Notes: generated from the letters alone by a model not told the origin. Shown: positions 22,707 to 35,532, counted from the stretch's first letter. The stretch is DNA of 64,000 nucleotides from Tragulus kanchil (GCA_022376925.1 JAIOJX010000025.1:7409141-7473140), one strand, 5' to 3'. A program made the numbers and translations.

Positions 22707-24906
22707 AGAAATATTTTCCCCAGCACCATTTAAAATATTCTTTTTAAAACTTAGAACTTGCATTTAAAAATTCAAGACCAGTATTTCTTCTGGGAGAATA
22801 AGAGTCGTGGAATTTTAGGCAGAAGGAGTTTTAAGGATCAACAGATGTATCCATTATTTTAGAAATAAGAAAGCTGAGGCCTAGTAAAACTGAGTAAACT
22901 GCTCAAGTAGGTGATAGGAAACAAGCAAGTTTATTTTCCAGAGCTTTTTGTTGCTGCAAATAAATAGCTTTCCAACAAATCCGACTTGGAAGAGTCACAA
23001 ATGCACTAGATATACTAGGATGAAATAAAATAAGATGCTCATTTTTACCTGTATCCAATTAAACTGTATTTTTTGGGAAGAGAAGTTCTTTTCAAATTTA
23101 AACAAAACACAAGGAAATTTAGCTCTTTTGAATTACAGCCTTAAAAATGAAATAGTATAGTGTGTGTTTTATTAAGATGCTAATGCCTGTATGTGTAAGG
23201 AAGCAATGACATTTATATTTATTTATACACCTGGTACAGAAAGAACAAGTACTGTCTAATGTTTTACAGTTTTAATGTTTTACAGTTTACAGTCCCACAC
23301 CAGCACATATAGAAGCAGACGTGTTAAACTCCTCACAGAGCAAGTGTCCAGATCCCTGCCCTTCCAGCTCTGCACAATCTCTAAAGCAGGACTGCTTTCT
23401 GCACCCCAGAACCACTGCCTCAGTTAAAGCTTTGTCTTCCTCCCTGCCATCCAGTCTTTCTGTGGCCCACCTCTCCCCACACCACTTCATTCTGCAGGCT
23501 CCTAGAGAGATCATGCTCAAAGCAAGTCTGATCATGACTTTTCACTGTAGAAATCTCTGGGGGATTCCCACTGCTTTCAGGTTAAAATCCAAATTTGGCA
23601 TACCCAGCCCTTTGTGGCCTGACCCTAATCTTTCAGTCTCTCCTCCCAGCCTCCCTCATGTACAAACTAACTCCATTTACCCTGAACTTCTCATTCACCA
23701 CCTGATATTGCAGCCATTTTCCCATTTCCCTGCCTGTGTCTGTGGTATTCCTGTCACTGAAACATCTCTCTCCCCTCATCTACCTCTAAGTATTGGAATT
23801 GTTTCTTTCAAAAATTCAAAAAAAAACCAGAAATATTTTCCCCAGCACCATTTAAAATATTCTTTTAAAACTTAGAACTTGCATTTAAAAATTCAAGACC
23901 AGTATTTCTTCTGGGAGAATAAGAGTCGTGGAATTTTAGGCAGAAGGAGTTTTAAGGATCAACAGATGTATCCATTATTTTAGAAATAAGAAAGCTGAGG
24001 CCTAGTAAAACTGAGTAAACTGCTCAAGTAGGTGATAGGAAACAAGCAAGTTTATTTTCCAGAGCTTTTTGTTGCTGCAAATAAATAGCTTTCCAACAAA
24101 TCCGACTTGGAAGAGTCACAAATGCACTAGATATACTAGGATGAAATAAAATAAGATGCTCATTTTTACCTGTATCCAATTAAACTGTATTTTTTGGGAA
24201 GAGAAGTTCTTTTCAAATTTAAACAAAACACAAGGAAATTTAGCTCTTTTGAATTACAGCCTTAAAAATGAAATAGTATAGTGTGTGTTTTATTAAGATG
24301 CTAATGCCTGTATGTGTAAGGAAGCAATGACATTTATATTTATTTATACACCTGGTACAGAAAGAACAAGTACTGTCTAATGTTTTACAGTTTTAATGTT
24401 TTACAGTTTACAGTCCCACACCAGCACATATAGAAGCAGACGTGTTAAACTCCTCACAGAGCAAGTGTCCAGATCCCTGCCCTTCCAGCTCTGCACAATC
24501 TCTAAAGCAGGACTGCTTTCTGCACCCCAGAACCACTGCCTCAGTTAAAGCTTTGTCTTCCTCCCTGCCATCCAGTCTTTCTGTGGCCCACCTCTCCCCA
24601 CACCACTTCATTCTGCAGGCTCCTAGAGAGATCATGCTCAAAGCAAGTCTGATCATGACTTTTCACTGTAGAAATCTCTGGGGGATTCCCACTGCTTTCA
24701 GGTTAAAATCCAAATTTGGCATACCCAGCCCTTTGTGGCCTGACCCTAATCTTTCAGTCTCTCCTCCCAGCCTCCCTCATGTACAAACTAACTCCATTTA
24801 CCCTGAACTTCTCATTCACCACCTGATATTGCAGCCATTTTCCCATTTCCCTGCCTGTGTCTGTGGTATTCCTGTCACTGAAACATCTCTCTCCCCTCAT
24901 CTACCT
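22707..24906. repeat. Direct duplication D7 (22707..23785 and 23829..24906)
   Basis: Offset 1121-1122, with 43 unmatched bases at the junction, the longest in the window. The unit contains a MIR and the first part of an L2. Confidence 0.95.
22835..22960 (+). repeat. MIR SINE fragment (copy repeated at ~23957..24082)
   Basis: AAATAAGAAAGCTGAGGCC followed by an ACTGCTCAAGTAGGTGATAG core is typical of MIR. Confidence 0.65.
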
Positions 24907-25230
24907 GGCACACTTTTACTTTCCCTAAAGACCTAGATTAGGTATGGCATCCAATCTTATACCCCTCCTGCCTCCCAGTGACATTCCCACAGCCCTTGGT
25001 CCTCACCCGTGGCACTCTGTGCACACTACAATCTTACCAGTAGTGACGGCACATTGAAATGAACTCCTTATATGCCTGTCTACTTTTAAGACTGAATCTA
25101 GAGGACCTTTTGGGATCTTATTTGCCTTGAGCTTCTTGAGAATTCATCTTTTTCCTTGCATTTTGATCAGTACCTGATATGCAGAAGAAGCTCCATAAAT
25201 GTTTGCTGAATGAATTCAGGAAATCTACAG
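23330..25230 (+). repeat. L2 LINE 3' region, interrupted by the D7 duplication
   Basis: CTTTCAGGTTAAAATCCAAA, CCTTTGTGGCCTGACCCTAA and the terminal CTCCATAAATGTTTGCTGAA are L2 3'-end hallmarks. The piece 23330-23785 is duplicated at 24451-24906, after which the element continues once to its end. Confidence 0.75.
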
Positions 25231-25309
25231 GTTCTTTATGATTATGTTAACAAATGTGTGAACTGCTCTTAAGAGATTCTGGATAGCACTGTGGGAATGC
25301 TGGAGTCCT

Positions 25310-25660
25310 GAGGGTTTACAGTTACATATGGCATTAGTTTGCCAGGTCTGCCATAACAAAGTGTCACAGACAGTGGCTTAAACAACAGAAATGTGTTTTC
25401 TGACAGTTCTGGAAGCCAGAAGTCTAAGGTCAAGATGTTGACAGGGTTAGTTTCTTCTAAGGCCTCTCTCCTTGACTGTCTTCTCCGAGTCTTCACTTGG
25501 CCTTAGTCTTTGTCCTAATCTCTTTTTCTTATAAGGATACAAGTCTGACTGGATTAGCACCCATCGTAATGACCTCATTTTTAGCTTGGTTACCTCTTTA
25601 AAGACTCTGTCTGATAGTTAGCATTTCAACATATCAATAAGGCAGAGTGGGTACAATTTA
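25310..25660 (+). repeat. Old interspersed repeat, family not assigned
   Basis: CTGCCATAACAAAGTGTCACAG, GTGGCTTAAACAACAGAAAT, AGTTCTGGAAGCCAGAAGTC and TTATAAGGATACAAGTCTGA form a string common to many mammalian loci. I recognise it as a widespread old repeat but cannot name it safely. Confidence 0.55.
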
Positions 25661-26085
25661 GCCCATAAGATAAACCAGTTCTCCTGGGCTGAGAAGATTC
25701 TTCCATCCAGAGTCTGTTAACAAAAAATGTTAATAAAAAATCAATAAGATTAATGAACACCCTGGGGAAAGGAAATCTGAAAGAAAATAGGTTCTTACAG
25801 GAGAGAGAAAACATGGACCTCCTTGGCATAAACCATCTTTGGCTTTCTCATTCTCTTATTTGGTAAAAGAGGATCTACCACTGCATATATGTTGTTGGCT
25901 GTCTGTGTACTCATGAAATCAGTGTTTACCTAACATACATTCAAAATCCATTATTCCTTTGGAGAACAGCAACGACAAAATCAATATTCAATATTCAGGA
26001 AATCAACTGTTGAGACAGGTTATTTTCACGTAGAGATGATCACTGAGGCAGAAGAGAAGCTAATAAATGTTATATGAGTTTGTGC
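25661..26085. other. Intergenic stretch, nothing recognised
   Basis: No gene or confident repeat is seen. Confidence 0.45.
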
Positions 26086-26310
26086 ATGCATGCTATATCA
26101 CTTCACTTGTGTCTGACTCTTCGTGACCCTATTGACTGTAGTCTGCCAGGCTCCTCTGTCCATGGGATTCTCCAGGAAAGAATATTGGAGTGCGTGGCCA
26201 TGCCCTCCTCCAGGGGATCTTCCCGACCCAGGCATTTAATCTGCGTCTTTTCTATTTCTTGCTTTGGCAGGTGGAATCTTTACCACTAGTGCCATCTGGG
26301 AAGCCCAAGA
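26086..26310 (-). repeat. Bov-A SINE (3' part repeated at ~27262..27393)
   Basis: TGTGTCTGACTCTTCGTGACC and GGCTCCTCTGTCCATGGGATT, ending in a CATCTGGGAAGCCC head. D8 starts in the middle of this element. Confidence 0.92.
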
Positions 26311-28347
26311 AATGTTATACCTTCTTTAAAATCTGTTTCACACTCTGTGAATGGCTTTGTTCTCTGTCTCCTCTCTCTCCCTGTCTTCCTCCAGGGTTGT
26401 CTGTAATACACCTAATAAGAAGGCACTGTTGAGCAGTAATTCTTGCATCCTGGGATGAAGGTCAAATTTAGCAATCTTTCCAAGGCAGAGAGAGCATGGA
26501 AGCAGGTGTAACATTCTAAACAGTGCACATTTTTTCCCACCTTAAGAAGTTCTTAAGAAGTAGATTTTGCTTTGTTTAAAAAAAAAAATAGACTATTTTT
26601 TCATAGGAGTTTTAGAGTGACAGCAACAATGAGAGCAAAGTATATAAAGTTCTTCCATACCTCCTACCCTGACACTTGCGTAGCTTCTCCCAGTATCAAC
26701 ATCCCCCACCAGTGTATTGCATTAGCTACAATTGCTGAACCTACAATAATACAGTTTTATCATCCAGAGTCCATAGTTTACATCAGAGCTTAGTTTTTGT
26801 ATTGTACATTCTATAGATGTGGACACATTGATGATGATGTGTTAATATACCCATCCCAGAGTAGGTTCACTAAAAAATTATGGTGACATGTTGATATACC
26901 TATACCAGAGCAGGTTCAGTGCCCTAAAAATCCTCTGTGCTTTGCCTGTTCATCCCACGCTTCTGCCTAACCCCTGACAACCACTGATCTTTTTATTATC
27001 TCTGTAGTTTTGCCTTTTCCATAATGTCATATAGTTGGAATTATACTTTGTTTATGTATGTAGCCTTTTCAGATGACTTCTTTTCACTTAGTAAGATGAA
27101 AATTCTACCATGTCCTTTCAGGGCATAATGGCTTCTTTCTTTTTAGCACTTAGTAATATTTTAGTATCTGAAGGCACCACAGTTCTTTACCCATTCACCA
27201 GGACTCAAAAGTTGGCACTATGAACAAAGCTGCATAAACACCCATGACATACTCCTGGGAAGGAAAGAATATTGGAGTGCGTGGCCATGCCCTCCTCCAG
27301 GGGATCTTCCCGACCCAGGCATTTAATCTGCGTCTTTTCTATTTCTTGCTTTGGCAGGTGGAATCTTTACCACTAGTGCCATCTGGGAAGCCCAAGAAAT
27401 GTTATACCTTCTTTAAAATCTGTTTCACACTCTGTGAATGGCTTTGTTCTCTGTCTCCTCTCTCTCCCTGTCTTCCTCCAGGGTTGTCTGTAATACACCT
27501 AATAAGAAGGCACTGTTGAGCAGTAATTCTTGCATCCTGGGATGAAGGTCAAATTTAGCAATCTTTCCAAGGCAGAGGGGCATGGAAGCAGGTGTAACAT
27601 TCTAAACAGTGCACATTTTTTCCCACCTTAAGAAGTTCTTAAGAAGTAGATTTTGCTTTGTTTAAAAAAAAAAATAGACTATTTTTTCATAGGAGTTTTA
27701 GAGTGACAGCAACAATGAGAGCAAAGTATATAAAGTTCTTCCATACCTCCTACCCTGACACTTGCGTAGCTTCTCCCAGTATCAACATCCCCCACCAGTG
27801 TATTGCATTAGCTACAATTGCTGAACCTACAATAATACAGTTTTATCATCCAGAGTCCATAGTTTACATCAGAGCTTAGTTTTTGTATTGTACATTCTAT
27901 AGATGTGGACACATTGATGATGATGTGTTAATATACCCATCCCAGAGTAGGTTCACTAAAAAATTATGGTGACATGTTGATATACCTATACCAGAGCAGG
28001 TTCAGTGCCCTAAAAATCCTCTGTGCTTTGCCTGTTCATCCCACGCTTCTGCCTAACCCCTGACAACCACTGATCTTTTTATTATCTCTGTAGTTTTGCC
28101 TTTTCCATAATGTCATATAGTTGGAATTATACTTTGTTTATGTATGTAGCCTTTTCAGATGACTTCTTTTCACTTAGTAAGATGAAAATTCTACCATGTC
28201 CTTTCAGGGCATAATGGCTTCTTTCTTTTTAGCACTTAGTAATATTTTAGTATCTGAAGGCACCACAGTTCTTTACCCATTCACCTATTGAAGAACATCT
28301 TCGTTACTTCAAAATGTTGGCACTAATGAACAAAGCTGCATAAACAC
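26175..28347. repeat. Direct duplication D8 (26175..~27243 and 27262..28347)
   Basis: Offset about 1086. The last ~50 bases of copy 1 are a degraded version of copy 2, with several indels around 27195-27240. The unit begins inside a Bov-A SINE and ends inside an old L1, so it ignores element boundaries. Confidence 0.93.
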
Positions 28348-29147
28348 CTGTGTGCAGGTTTTTCTGTAGACCCAAGTTTTCAACTCCTTTGGGTAATTAG
28401 CAAGCAGTGTGCTTATATATTTTTAAATTTTATTTATTTATTTATTTGGCTATTCTGCATTTTCACTGCTGCCACAGACTCTTCTCTAATTACAGGGAGT
28501 GGGAGCTACTCTCTAGTTGAAGTGAGCAGACTTCTTCCTCTTGCTGCGATGACTTCTCTTGTGGAACTCTAGGCTCTAGGGCGCATCAGCTTCAATAGTT
28601 GCGACTCCGAGGCTCTAGAGCACAGGCTCCATAGTTGTGGCTCACAGGCTTAGTTGCTCTGCAGCATGCAGGATCTTCCTGGATTACGGATTGAACCCGT
28701 GTCTCCTGCATTGGCAGGCGAACTCTTCACCACTGAGCTACCAGGCAAACCCCCAGTGCACTTATTGGAAATAGTAAAAGTATGTTTAGTTTTATAAGAA
28801 ACCTCCAAACTGTCTTTCAGAATGACCAAGTCACTACAGTGAATGAAAGTCCTGCTGTTCCACATCCTTGCCAGCATTTGGTGTCGTCAGTGTTCTGTAC
28901 TTTGGCCTTTTTAACAGGTATGTAGCAGTATCTCATTGTTGTTTTCATTTGAATTTCCCTGATGAGGTATGGTAGGAAACACCTTTTCAAATGTTTATTT
29001 GCCATTTGTATATCATCTTTAGTGAGGTGTCTGTTAAGATCTTTAACCCATTTTTAATCTAAATAGACTTGTTTTCTTACATTTGAGTTTTAATAGCTCT
29101 TTGCATATTATGGATAACCGTCTTATCAGCTATGTCTTTTGCAAATA
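26578..29147 (-). repeat. Old L1 (L1M-type) 3' region, duplicated in part and split by a SINE
   Basis: Minus-strand L1 3' UTR and ORF2 end: CAGTAAAGGTAGCTG-like T-rich flank, TTTGCCTTTTCCATAATGTCA, ACCCATTCACCTATTGAAGAAC, TTCCACATCCTTGCCAGCATT and AGCAGTATCTCATTGTTGTT. The segment 26578-27240 recurs within D8. A CHR SINE is inserted at about 28415-28755. Confidence 0.65.
28415..28757 (-). repeat. CHR-type tRNA-Glu SINE
   Basis: A TTTATTTATTTATTTGGCT tail at the left, then GACTTCTCTTGTGGAACTCT, GGCTCTAGAGCACAGGCTCC and TCACCACTGAGCTACCAGG at the right define a full minus-strand CHR SINE. Confidence 0.88.
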
Positions 29148-30240
29148 GAATAGCCCTGTCTTACCTGCAGTTTCATTTTCCCTGGTTTGAAAATATTAAA
29201 TGGAAATTCCAGAAAACAAAGTTTTAAATCACATGCTTTTCTGAGTTGAGTGATCAAATCTCGCATGATTTTGCCCAGGATGTGATCTCCCCCTGCATCC
29301 CACATGAAAGTAGCCGGCTCAGCTATCAGATCCACTGCATGGTCGCACAGTGCTTGTGCTCAAAAAACCTTATTTTACTTGATAAAGACCTCAAAACAAG
29401 AGTAGTGATTCTGGCCATTCGAATAGGCCAGAGAGGAGCCATAAAGTTTTTCCTTGAGGTGAAAAGGTGAAAGGTTTCTACTTAAGAAAAAAAAAACGTA
29501 TGCTGCGTTGGCTAAGATCTACGGTAAGACTGAATCTTTTCTTCATGAAATTTTGAGGAAGGAATAAGAAATTTAGTTTTGCTGTCGCACTTGAAACTGC
29601 AGAATTATGGCCACAGTGTTGTAAGTGCTCAATTAAAGATAGAAACGGCATTACATTTGTACAATAAGCTATTTTGAGTGTCAACCTGAAAAGGATAAAC
29701 AATTTGAGAGCTATGGGTTAAGTTTTATTTGGGGTGTAATTAGGACTGCAGCCCGGGAGGCAGCACCCCAGATAGCTCTGAGAGACTGCTCCAAAGAGGT
29801 GGAAGCAGGAGGAAAATCAATATATCAGGTTTTGATGGAGGGTTTCAATACCATTAAACATTCATTTTACAAAGGGGGCTTTTAGTTAATCACAAGAATC
29901 TGATGTCACTGTGAAGGGATTTAGTGCTTTTCTAGGTATGGGAAGATACAAAGATTGAGATCATAAAATCTTGTTCCTAAAAACAGCTGTCTGTCTAAAG
30001 ACCTGTCCCACCCGATCCTCTGGAGCACAGGGAGACAGACCACACTTGCATCACTTTTATCACAGAATATTGTTTTAATTGCTCTACTTTATTACTTATT
30101 ATTGGTAATCTCTTGCTGTGCCTCATGTATAAATAAAACTTTTCCATAGGTACACTTGTATAAGAAGAAACTTAGGGTGCTATCCCTGGTTTCAGGAATC
30201 CATTGGGTCATATTCCTCCAGGATAAGGGAAAACTACTGT
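29148..30240 (+). mobile_element. Tigger DNA transposon remnant, interrupted (3' part repeated at 31183..31322)
   Basis: The left part holds GAAAATATTAAATGGAAATTCC and, at about 29390-29475, a decayed start of the Tigger transposase (GAGTAGTGATTCTGGCCATTC...GGTGAAAAGGTGAAAG). The right end has TGCTATCCCTGGTTTCAGG and GGATAAGGGAAAACTACTGT, the usual Tigger terminus. About 360 bases of another repeat lie between. It cannot encode a working protein. Confidence 0.75.
29697..30055. repeat. Unassigned repeat inserted in the Tigger
   Basis: Inside the Tigger lies GGGTTAAGTTTTATTTGGGG, CAGATAGCTCTGAGAGACTG, CCAAAGAGGT and CCTGATCCTCTGGAGC-like wording. It breaks Tigger continuity and reads like a separate interspersed element, possibly LTR-derived. 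No terminal repeats or target-site duplication could be fixed. Confidence 0.45.
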
Positions 30241-30554
30241 GTTTTCTCCTGGTCTGTGGCTTGTCTTCTCAGGTTCTTGATTCTTTGCTTTTTACAGGAA
30301 ACATATAGAGATGGCAGGGGCGGGAGGGAGAAGGGGGAAATAATAAAGGAAACATAAATCATTAATTTTTCTCAGTTGCATAATCTTGTAAAATGGGGAA
30401 TGCTGCATATTAGGATAATTGAACCTGAAAAAGGAGGTAATTAGTACTCTAGTGCCTTTACACAGAATCAGCAATGCTCTATTAACAGTGTTTCAGCCCA
30501 GGAGGTCTCAGGGAGTTTCCCACCTTCAAACATTTGTTTTGAAAAATTTGTTTG

Positions 30555-30775
30555 TGGAGCAACTAAGCCTGTGAGCCACAGCTATTGAGCCTGGGCTCTA
30601 GAGCTTGGGAGCTGCAACTATTCAGCCCATGTGCCCTAGAGCCCAAGCTTCACAACAAGAGAAGTCACCGCACCAAAAAGCCTGCTCACTTCAACCAACG
30701 AGTAGCCCCCACTCCCTGCAACTAGAGAAGAGCCTGCAGTAACAGTGAAAACCCAAGATAGCCCAAAATAAATAA
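30555..30775 (+). repeat. CHR SINE, 5'-truncated (copy at ~31637..31857)
   Basis: GGAGCAACTAAGCCTGTGAG, CTCTAGAGCTTGGGAGCTGC, AACAAGAGAAGTCACCGCA and AATAAATAAAA tail. The tRNA head is missing. The second copy is part of D9. Confidence 0.88.
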
Positions 30776-30949
30776 AATGAGCAATGTTGAACATCAAAAA
30801 AAAAAAAAGAAAAGAAAAATTTGTTCATGGTTCACAAATTTGGAACTCCAAATTTAGTTTATCATAGAAATTAAGTTTTAAGTGATCGTTATATATTTTG
30901 GACTGCTCACAAATGCTTACTTCAAGTGGTTTCAATGACGGTATAGAGT

Positions 30950-31168
30950 GGTATCTAAGAACACACACTCTGGGCCAGAGGCCTGGAATCCAATCCACGT
31001 CTGCTACTCTGTGACTTTAGGAAAGTCACCTAACCTCTCTAAACTTCAGTTTCTGCCTCTGTAAAATGAAAATATAATCAGAGCTCATATTTCTTAGGGA
31101 TGCTAGAAAGATTCTAATGTTCATTGCATTGGAAACTGTGCCTGGCACCTAAAAGATATTTTGTAAGA
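30950..31168 (+). repeat. MIR SINE (copy at ~32032..32251)
   Basis: CTCTGTGACTTTAGGAAAGTC, ACCTAACCTCTCTAAACTTC and CCTCTGTAAAATGAAAATA are the MIR core and 3' part. Confidence 0.85.
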
Positions 31169-32254
31169 ATTAAACTTATTTTTTTGGTAATCTCTTGCTG
31201 TGCCTCATGTATAAATAAAACTTTTCCATAGGTACACTTGTATAAGAAGAAACTTAGGGTGCTATCCCTGGTTTCAGGAATCCATTGGGTCATATTCCTC
31301 CAGGATAAGGGAAAACTACTGTGTTTTCTCCTGGTCTGTGGCTTGTCTTCTCAGGTTCTTGATTCTTTGCTTTTTACAGGAAACATATAGAGATGGCAGG
31401 GGCGGGAGGGAGAAGGGGGAAATAATAAAGGAAACATAAATCATTAATTTTTCTCAGTTGCATAATCTTGTAAAATGGGGAATGCTGCATATTAGGATAA
31501 TTGAACCTGAAAAAGGAGGTAATTAGTACTCTAGTGCCTTTACACAGAATCAGCAATGCTCTATTAACAGTGTTTCAGCCCAGGAGGTCTCAGGGAGTTT
31601 CCCACCTTCAAACATTTGTTTTGAAAAATTTGTTTGTGGAGCAACTAAGCCTGTGAGCCACAGCTATTGAGCCTGGGCTCTAGAGCTTGGGAGCTGCAAC
31701 TATTCAGCCCATGTGCCCTAGAGCCCAAGCTCCACAACAAGAGAAGTCACCGCACCAAAAAGCCTGCTCACTTCAACCAACGAGTAGCCCCCACTCCCTG
31801 CAACTAGAGAAGAGCCTGCAGTAACAGTGAAAACCCAAGATAGCCCAAAATAAATAAAATGAGCAATGTTGAACATCAAAAAAAAAAAAAGAAAAGAAAA
31901 ATTTGTTCATGGTTCACAAATTTGGAACTCCAAATTTAGTTTATCATAGAAATTAAGTTTTAAGTGATCGTTATATATTTTGGACTGCTCACAAATGCTT
32001 ACTTCAAGTGGTTTCAATGACGGTATAGAGTGGTATCTAAGAACACACACTCTGGGCCAGAGGCCTGGAATCCAATCCCACGTCTGCTACTCTGTGACTT
32101 TAGGAAAGTCACCTAACCTCTCTAAACTTCAGTTTCTGCCTCTGTAAAATGAAAATATAATCAGAGCTCATATTTCTTAGGGATGCTAGAAAGATTCTAA
32201 TGTTCATTGCATTGGAAACTGTGCCTGGCACCTAAAAGATATTTTGTAAGAATT

Positions 32255-32928
32255 ATCTAGTCTTAGTTCACTATTGGAAACTATAGGACTTAGAGTAGAA
32301 ATCTCAAGTCTGGGTCCCAAGACAAAGAGCTGCCTAGTCTGATTTAGATGCCTCTCTATATAAAAGCATTTACTAAATCATGTAATTGTACTTAGTACAT
32401 AGCCTTTACTAAATTGCATAATTGTTGACTTACTAATCTGTCTCTCCCACTGCTACACTCTATTAAAGGCAGGCAGTGTCTTATCTGACACTGCCACACC
32501 ATGTAATCCTAAACCTGGGAACAGCACATGTTCAGTGAATGGTAACTAGGAATATTAGCAGAGTGACCATTGCAACAGCAGATACTCAGTAAATATCTAT
32601 GAAAGAAAATCCAGGTATGAGGAGGCAGAGGCGAGAACTTCCTCTTCTTTCGGCACGACTTCAAATAAAAACTGGGAAAAAATAAAAATTCCTTTTTGGT
32701 ATCTTCCTATTCTTTCTCTCACATCTTTTCCAACTTCATGGTGCCTGCCTTTTCAGGCAACTAGGGGCTCAGTGACTTCATATGACTTGAACTAGCTCAC
32801 AGTGTTATCTCTCTGGCCTGCTATAACCTCAGAATTCTCCAAGCTTTACAGTCACCCTTCTGTTCCCAGCCAGTCAAAATTCGTGTTGCTTCAGGGCAAC
32901 CGACCTCAGCTAGCTGTTAAAAGGAAAA
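32255..32928. other. Intergenic stretch with a possible L2 3' fragment (about 32450-32600)
   Basis: GGCAGGCAGTGTCTTATCTG and TGTTCAGTGAATGGTAACT resemble the L2 3' end. The rest shows no gene or assigned repeat. Confidence 0.4.
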
Positions 32929-33317
32929 CATCTTATACAAACTCACGCTAATGCGTGTGAACATCTGAGAGTCCTTAATCCTCCAGAAGACTCTCATTTT
33001 CCAAAAACTGCAATGATATCCATTTAGTGGAATTATTAGCTGTGTATTAAGGTGAAGTGAAAGGAGTATACTTTTTTAGAGATGGGGAGGGGTACGGAAC
33101 TGCCAAGCAGCAAGCTAGTGGAGAGAGAAGTTTCCTACAGGGTTTCTGACTTTTATCTTCCCTGTTACTAAAGATACCATTCCCAAGCATTTTACACTTG
33201 CCCCCTCCAGCCTTCTCATCTGCACCTTCCCATTGCACCCTCAAGAAAGGGTGCAGTTTGAGGAGGAAGTAGAAAACAGGCTAATAGGCAGAGCTAGAGA
33301 CTTTATGGTGGTGATAG

Positions 33318-33520
33318 TGGTTTAGTTGCTAAGTCATGTCTGACTCTTTGCAGCCCCATGAACTGTATCCCACCAGGCTTCTCTGTCCAGGGATTCTCCA
33401 GGCAAAAACACTGGAGTGGGTTGCCATTTCTTTCTCCAGATCTTCCTTAAACAGGGATTGAACTTGCATCTCCTGCTTTGGCAGGTAGGTTCTTTACCAC
33501 TGAGCCATCTGGGAAGCCCC
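33318..33520 (-). repeat. Bov-A SINE (copy at 34382..34584)
   Basis: TTGCTAAGTCATGTCTGACTC, CTGTCCAGGGATTCTCCAGG and TTACCACTGAGCCATCTGGG. The second copy belongs to D10. Confidence 0.92.
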
Positions 33521-33735
33521 AGAGACTTTATGTATAGCCTCTGTCTTGAGATACTGTTGCATAATTGTGAGAAATATGTTATTGTTGGAAGACAATTCTC
33601 CATGAATGCCTCCCATTTTTATACACCTTGCAAGCAGAGACAGAGTCTGCCTTTCTTCTGGAATATCTTTGCAATAGTGTTTGTAAGGCCAGCACTTTTG
33701 GAAGGCATAGATAGTTACCCTCCATGGACAAAAAG

Positions 33736-33835
33736 TAGAGGCCACTGCAGTGGGAGGCCCACATAGGCCAAAGAACAAAGATGGATGAAAATAAATAAAT
33801 AAATAAACCAATAAAAAAGAGGCCAAAAATTTTAA
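33736..33835 (+). repeat. Lineage-specific SINE, 3' fragment (copy at 34800..34899)
   Basis: Only the 3' part is present: AGAGGCCACTGCAGTGGGAGG, CCACATAGGCC, then GATGGATGAAAATAAATAAA and AAGAGGCCAAAA, as in subfamily A. A 5'-truncated insertion; the second copy is in D10. Confidence 0.85.
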
Positions 33836-35271
33836 AAAAGTTAAAATTACAAAATAGTCACATAGTAACATAATACATACAGCTAAATTATTAATATTTT
33901 GATATAATACTATAATCAATAGAGTGTCTTTAAGGACTTTAAAGATAAAGGAAAGGGAATATATTATACTGTCTAAAGATAAAGGAAAGGGAATATCATC
34001 TTATACAAACTCACGCTAATGCGTGTGAACATCTGGAGCTAATCCTCCAGAAGACTCTCATTTTCCAAAAACTGCAATGATATCCATTTAGTGGAATTAT
34101 TAGCTGTGTATTAAGGTGAAGTGAAAGGAGTATACTTTTTTAGAGATGGGGAGGGGTACGGAACTGCCAAGCAGCAAGCTAGTGGAGAGGGAAGTTTCCT
34201 ACAGGGTTTCTGACTTTTATCTTCCCTGTTACTAAAGATACCATTCCCAAGCATTTTACACTTGCCCCCTCCAGCCTTCTCATCTGCACCTTCCCATTGC
34301 ACCCTCAAGAAAGGGTGCAGTTTGAGGAGGAAGTAGAAAACAGGCTAATAGGCAGAGCTAGAGACTTTATGGTGGTGATAGTGGTTTAGTTGCTAAGTCA
34401 TGTCTGACTCTTTGCAGCCCCATGAACTGTATCCCACCAGGCTTCTCTGTCCAGGGATTCTCCAGGCAAAAACACTGGAGTGGGTTGCCATTTCTTTCTC
34501 CAGATCTTCCTTAAACAGGGATTGAACTTGCATCTCCTGCTTTGGCAGGTAGGTTCTTTACCACTGAGCCATCTGGGAAGCCCCAGAGACTTTATGTATA
34601 GCCTCTGTCTTGAGATACTGTTGCATAATTGTGAGAAATATGTTATTGTTGGAAGACAATTCTCCATGAATGCCTCCCATTTTTATACACCTTGCAAGCA
34701 GAGACAGAGTCTGCCTTTCTTCTGGAATATCTTTGCAATAGTGTTTGTAAGGCCAGCACTTTTGGAAGGCATAGATAGTTACCCTCCATGGACAAAAAGT
34801 AGAGGCCACTGCAGTGGGAGGCCCACATAGGCCAAAGAACAAAGATGGATGAAAATAAATAAATAAATAAACCAATAAAAAAGAGGCCAAAAATTTTAAA
34901 AAAGTTAAAATTACAAAATAGTCACATAGTAACATAATACATACAGCTAAATTATTAATATTTTGATATAATACTATAATCAATAGAGTGTCTTTAAGGA
35001 CTTTAAAGATAAAGGAAAGGGAATATATTATACTGTCTAAAGCATCATGAACTATGTGGATTTGAAATATGTCTGAAAGAACATCTAGTCTGATCACCTT
35101 ATAATGCTTGAATCCCTCTGTACTGTCCTGGCTATATGTTTGAACTTATATATTAATGTCTTTATAAGGTCAACAGTTTTAAAAACTGTGATCCACTTGC
35201 CTCTGTATATTCTTTTTTAGTGCAGTAAATCCTTTCTTAGAGTTTCAGATGCTGGGTAAAATCGTGGGGCT

Positions 35272-35532
35272 TACATAATTTTTTTTCTTTTCCCCATCAT
35301 GCCTCTTTTGTTTATATTTATTTTCATCCATCTTTTTTTTTCTTTTTTTATACTCTGACCTGTGTGGGCCTCCCATTGCAGTGGCCTCTCTCTTGCAGAG
35401 CACTGGCTGATAATTAGACACAACGGTCCAGCTGCTCCATGGCACGTGGGGTCCCCCCAGGCCAGGGATCGAACCAGTGCCCCTTGCACTGCAAGGCAGA
35501 CTCTTTACCCACTGAACCACCAGGGAAGCCCG
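35272..35532 (-). repeat. Lineage-specific tRNA-Glu SINE, subfamily A
   Basis: The minus-strand head CACTGAACCACCAGGGAAGCC at the right, then GGCACGTGGGGTCCCCCCAG and TGTGGGCCTCCCATTGCAGT, ending in a TTTATTTTCATCCATC tail at the left. The stem-like body is partly deleted. Flanks GGCTTACATAATT and GGTTTACATCATT may be a decayed target-site duplication. Confidence 0.87.

Larger units (their letters stand above)
30101..32254. repeat. Direct duplication D9 (30101..31171 and 31183..32254)
   Basis: Offset 1082, with about 11 unmatched bases between copies and very few differences. It begins inside the 3' part of a Tigger and includes a CHR SINE fragment and a MIR. Confidence 0.95.
32929..35042. 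repeat. Direct duplication D10 (32929..33978 and 33997..35042)
   Basis: Offset 1064-1068, with 18 unmatched bases at the junction that resemble the adjacent unit sequence. An indel cluster lies just inside the start of copy 2. The unit contains a Bov-A and a SINE 3' fragment. Confidence 0.94.
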
